This document shows, one piece after another, positions 63,868 through 64,000 of a stretch of 64,000 nt of DNA. A program made the position numbers and the translations under genes. Source of the stretch: Verrucomicrobiota bacterium (GTDB lineage Bacteria; Verrucomicrobiota; Verrucomicrobiia; Opitutales; Puniceicoccaceae); contig JBCDMB010000003.1 in assembly GCA_038744685.1 (NCBI GenBank), positions 124,001 through 188,000 of the forward strand, read 5' to 3'. The notes below the pieces were generated by a model. The model had not been told where the DNA came from, did no database searches, and saw nothing but the letters and a program-made list of their open reading frames with translations. The first letter of the stretch is position 1. Every line of letters starts with the position of its first letter.

Positions 63868-64000
63868 GAGTATCTTCTTATGTCTAGTTTCGTGTGAGTC
63901 AAAAGATTAGAATTCTTTGTCTCATGAGGTCAGGATGACGCCGCATCAAAGTCTGGTTCCGGGACCTCTGCAAATACGTTTCTCACTGAAGAAGCGCGAA

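Overview
The window looks like a chromosomal segment of a verrucomicrobial bacterium, most likely in the Opitutae/Puniceicoccales area. The reasons are: an exosortase (59250-60302) together with a PEP-CTERM protein (38988-39650); several stand-alone genes with prepilin-type N-termini; a GTP-type PEP carboxykinase; a CreBC-like two-component pair; a Gfo/Idh/MocA dehydrogenase next to a sugar isomerase-like TIM barrel; a Gram-negative envelope (TonB/TolA-like protein, TonB receptor, RND pump, porin); and start codons that mostly lack a Shine-Dalgarno sequence. This placement is inference from gene content; no 16S gene is present.

Layout. 1-2.9 kb: end of a TonB/TolA-like gene, a secreted fasciclin protein, tRNA-Cys and a TPR protein. 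2.9-8.6 kb (minus strand): guaA, creC-creB, aroK, a small membrane protein and a glycosyltransferase. 8.9-11.2 kb: oxidoreductase plus TIM-barrel pair. 11.6-15.9 kb (plus): a tight cluster of a sigma-54 response regulator, a PstS-like binding protein, hemF and hemE. 16-20.3 kb (minus): trmD, three pseudopilin-like genes and a long adenylate-kinase-like protein. 20.5-29.3 kb is the accessory stretch: cpYpsA-like protein, lipoprotein, glutaredoxin-like protein, a solitary DUF2281 protein, a voltage-sensor channel with an abnormal pore joined to a GIY-YIG protein, tRNA-Leu, VapBC, a G3E-like pseudo-GTPase, aroC and a methyltransferase, with many dispersed repeats between them. 29.6-42 kb: MFS transporter, cca, methyltransferase, TetR with RND efflux genes, PEP-CTERM protein, initiator tRNA and an ABC exporter. 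42-50 kb: small lipoprotein, pckG, yidD, rhodanese, a TPP riboswitch controlling a TonB receptor, a TIGR01777 epimerase. 50-64 kb: secreted protein, recN, aarF with a TetR gene, an SHD1-trypsin protease, a porin, glgA, exosortase, methyltransferase and clpC.

Much of the window is housekeeping metabolism (purine, shikimate, haem, glycogen, gluconeogenesis), tRNA maturation and proteostasis. Envelope functions recur: exosortase sorting, pseudopilins, efflux, porin and thiamine-controlled uptake.

The strongest unexplained signal is a dense set of short palindromic intergenic repeats. At least three families have REP/REPIN architecture, with a GGAG or GTAG head followed by a palindrome and often paired head-out. 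A 29-nt repeat end supplies the in-frame stop codon of both hemE and aarF. A 276-bp element has terminal inverted repeats. No transposase, CRISPR array or recognisable defence island is present. The best candidates for new biology are the repeat network, the non-canonical channel, the two-component regulator fused by gene order to haem synthesis, and the extended adenylate kinase.
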